DNA of 64,000 nt, from positions 37,788 through 101,787 of the forward strand of contig NZ_JACJPI010000014.1 of assembly GCF_014695975.1 (NCBI RefSeq). Reading direction: 5' to 3'. Numbering within the stretch: the first letter of the stretch is position 1; every line of letters begins with the position of its first letter. This document shows, one piece after another, positions 63,217-64,000 of this stretch. This DNA comes from Leptolyngbya sp. FACHB-321. Its GTDB lineage: Bacteria; Cyanobacteriota; Cyanobacteriia; Leptolyngbyales; Leptolyngbyaceae. The position numbers and the translations under genes are program-made. Below the pieces are notes generated by a model. The model was not told the DNA's origin and ran no database searches. It saw only the letters and a list, made by a program, of their open reading frames with translations.

Positions 63217-63771
63217 GTGGATCGCCAATCCCTACACCAACTGATGGACCAGGCAGCAGAGGAGCAGTGGGAAGTGCTGGATTTGTCGGGCTGGGAGTTG
63301 ACGGCATTGCCGCCAGAGATTGGTCAATTGAAGCAACTCAAGCGGTTGATCTTAGGGAAGTGGGATCAGAAGCAAGAGCAGTGGCTTGGCATCGGACTTA
63401 CAGTGCTGCCAGAAGAGTTGTCGCAGTTGGTCAATATAACGGAATTGACCCTTTCAGGGAACCCCTTGACCAAAATAGCGGACTGCGTCACACGCCTTTC
63501 AACCTTAGAAAGCTTGCACTTGGCTCAGACTCAATTGGCGACGGTGGTGCCGTCCATCACGCACTTGACTAAGCTCAGAAAGCTTTCTCTGTGGGGTAAT
63601 CAACTGTCCGCCCTTCTCGAGAGTCTGGCGCAACTGACCAACTTGACGAAGCTTTACCTCAATCAGAACCAGATCAGTGTTATTCCTGAGAGTCTGGCGC
63701 AACTGACTAACCTGGACATGCTTGACCTCAGGCCGAACCAGATCAGTGCCATTCCCAAGAGCATAATGTGA
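63217..63771 (+). CDS. Leucine-rich-repeat protein, short or truncated
   Basis: The 184-residue protein starts at GTG after GAGAGG. Its N terminus MDRQSLHQLMDQAAEEQWEV is that of bacterial LRR/Roco-type proteins, followed by six to seven repeats of about 23 residues (LTALPPEIGQLKQLKRLILG, ISVIPESLAQLTNLDMLDLR). Two neighbouring repeats are nearly identical at the DNA level (GAGAGTCTGGCGCAACTGAC at 63619 and 63689). It ends in mid-repeat at IPKSIM, so the rest of a larger protein, such as a Roc-COR GTPase, is probably missing. It is likely a 3'-truncated gene, perhaps through insertion of the sequence after 63772. Its role would be protein-protein interaction. Confidence 0.75.
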   Translation: MDRQSLHQLMDQAAEEQWEVLDLSGWELTALPPEIGQLKQLKRLILGKWDQKQEQWLGIGLTVLPEELSQLVNITELTLSGNPLTKIADCVTRLSTLESLHLAQTQLATVVPSITHLTKLRKLSLWGNQLSALLESLAQLTNLTKLYLNQNQISVIPESLAQLTNLDMLDLRPNQISAIPKSIM

Positions 63772-64000
63772 ATGAGCAAAAAATATGGGCTCTTTTCAGC
63801 TTTTGGTGAAAAAGGGTGTAGCCGCTGATCCTGAATTACGAAAAGGCTAGGTTTCCAAGCTGTTGCAGAACCCAGATCACCAAAACTGATACTGCTGGCG
63901 AAACATTGCTTAACTTGTAGGCTGAGCCATGAGCTTGGCGTACTGAGAGATCCGAGTTGTTGCATGAGGAATTCCAGACAGCCAATTGAAAATTCGCTTC
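63772..64000. other. Sequence after the LRR break, not recognised
   Basis: The repeat pattern stops abruptly at about 63765. The following ~230 bp encode no further LRR in any frame and show no recognisable transposase. It could be the end of a mobile element continuing beyond the window. Confidence 0.35.

Overview
The window reads as a chromosome segment of a filamentous or Leptolyngbya/Nostoc-like cyanobacterium. The evidence is direct: a phycobilisome rod-core linker (cpcG), a CpcS-type phycobilin lyase, the RuBisCO chaperone Raf1, very frequent HIP1 octamers (GCGATCGC), heptameric STRR repeats between genes and inside the RNase P RNA, and an abundance of multi-domain PAS/GAF sensor kinases. 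No genus can be fixed from the sequence alone.

Layout. 1-8.3 kb: the 3' end of a GH19 chitinase/endolysin-like gene, a secreted coiled-coil protein, an alpha/beta hydrolase with an NTF2-like partner, tRNA-Ala(GGC), raf1, a GT39-type membrane glycosyltransferase and an XRE regulator. 8.5-13.2 kb: cpcG, then cpcS directly upstream of an HEXXH protein, then a Cache-HAMP-PAS-PAS sensor with no output domain. 13.6-21.6 kb: an orphan ABC-2 permease, mobA, a FemAB-like acetyltransferase, a RibD-like reductase, a sensor histidine kinase, RNase III, a hypothetical protein and the RNase P RNA (rnpB). 22-37.3 kb: a Vat/CatB-type acetyltransferase, a GlcNAc-transferase-like protein, response regulators, a low-temperature-induced-type protein, rpsU (only 59 codons), a Gfo/Idh oxidoreductase, galE, an SDR, a DUF2795 protein, a large REC-PAS-GAF histidine kinase and argG. 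37.4-46 kb: a glycogen-debranching-type glucosidase, an acetamidase with a His-rich leader before a twin-arginine motif, and a decayed redox locus in which only the alcohol dehydrogenase is intact while AraC, two aldo/keto reductase pieces and a cupin-carboxymuconolactone-decarboxylase gene are broken.

46-54 kb: a 1462-residue CHASE-PAS-GAF-GAF-kinase-REC-REC-Hpt hybrid kinase overlaps by 7 bp a REC-GGDEF diguanylate cyclase, so a phosphorelay into c-di-GMP is likely. An IS982-type transposase with a single amber stop follows. 54-64 kb is accessory: a YqiJ-flotillin-small acidic protein operon; a Ser/Thr kinase whose stop overlaps the start of a GRDP-like protein; divergent from these, a two-gene unit of a helix-turn-helix/PLD-like sensor protein and a heme-oxygenase-like diiron-fold protein with an altered metal motif; an IS630 element with an A7 frameshift site; and a truncated leucine-rich-repeat gene.

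The best candidates for an undescribed system are the divergent kinase/GRDP and HTH-PLD/diiron-fold pairs at 57.7-61.6 kb. Their functional link is inferred from arrangement only. Other unusual signals are a receiver domain with Glu in place of its phospho-acceptor Asp, STRR heptamers in the P12 arm of rnpB, and a PAS sensor that stops before any effector domain.
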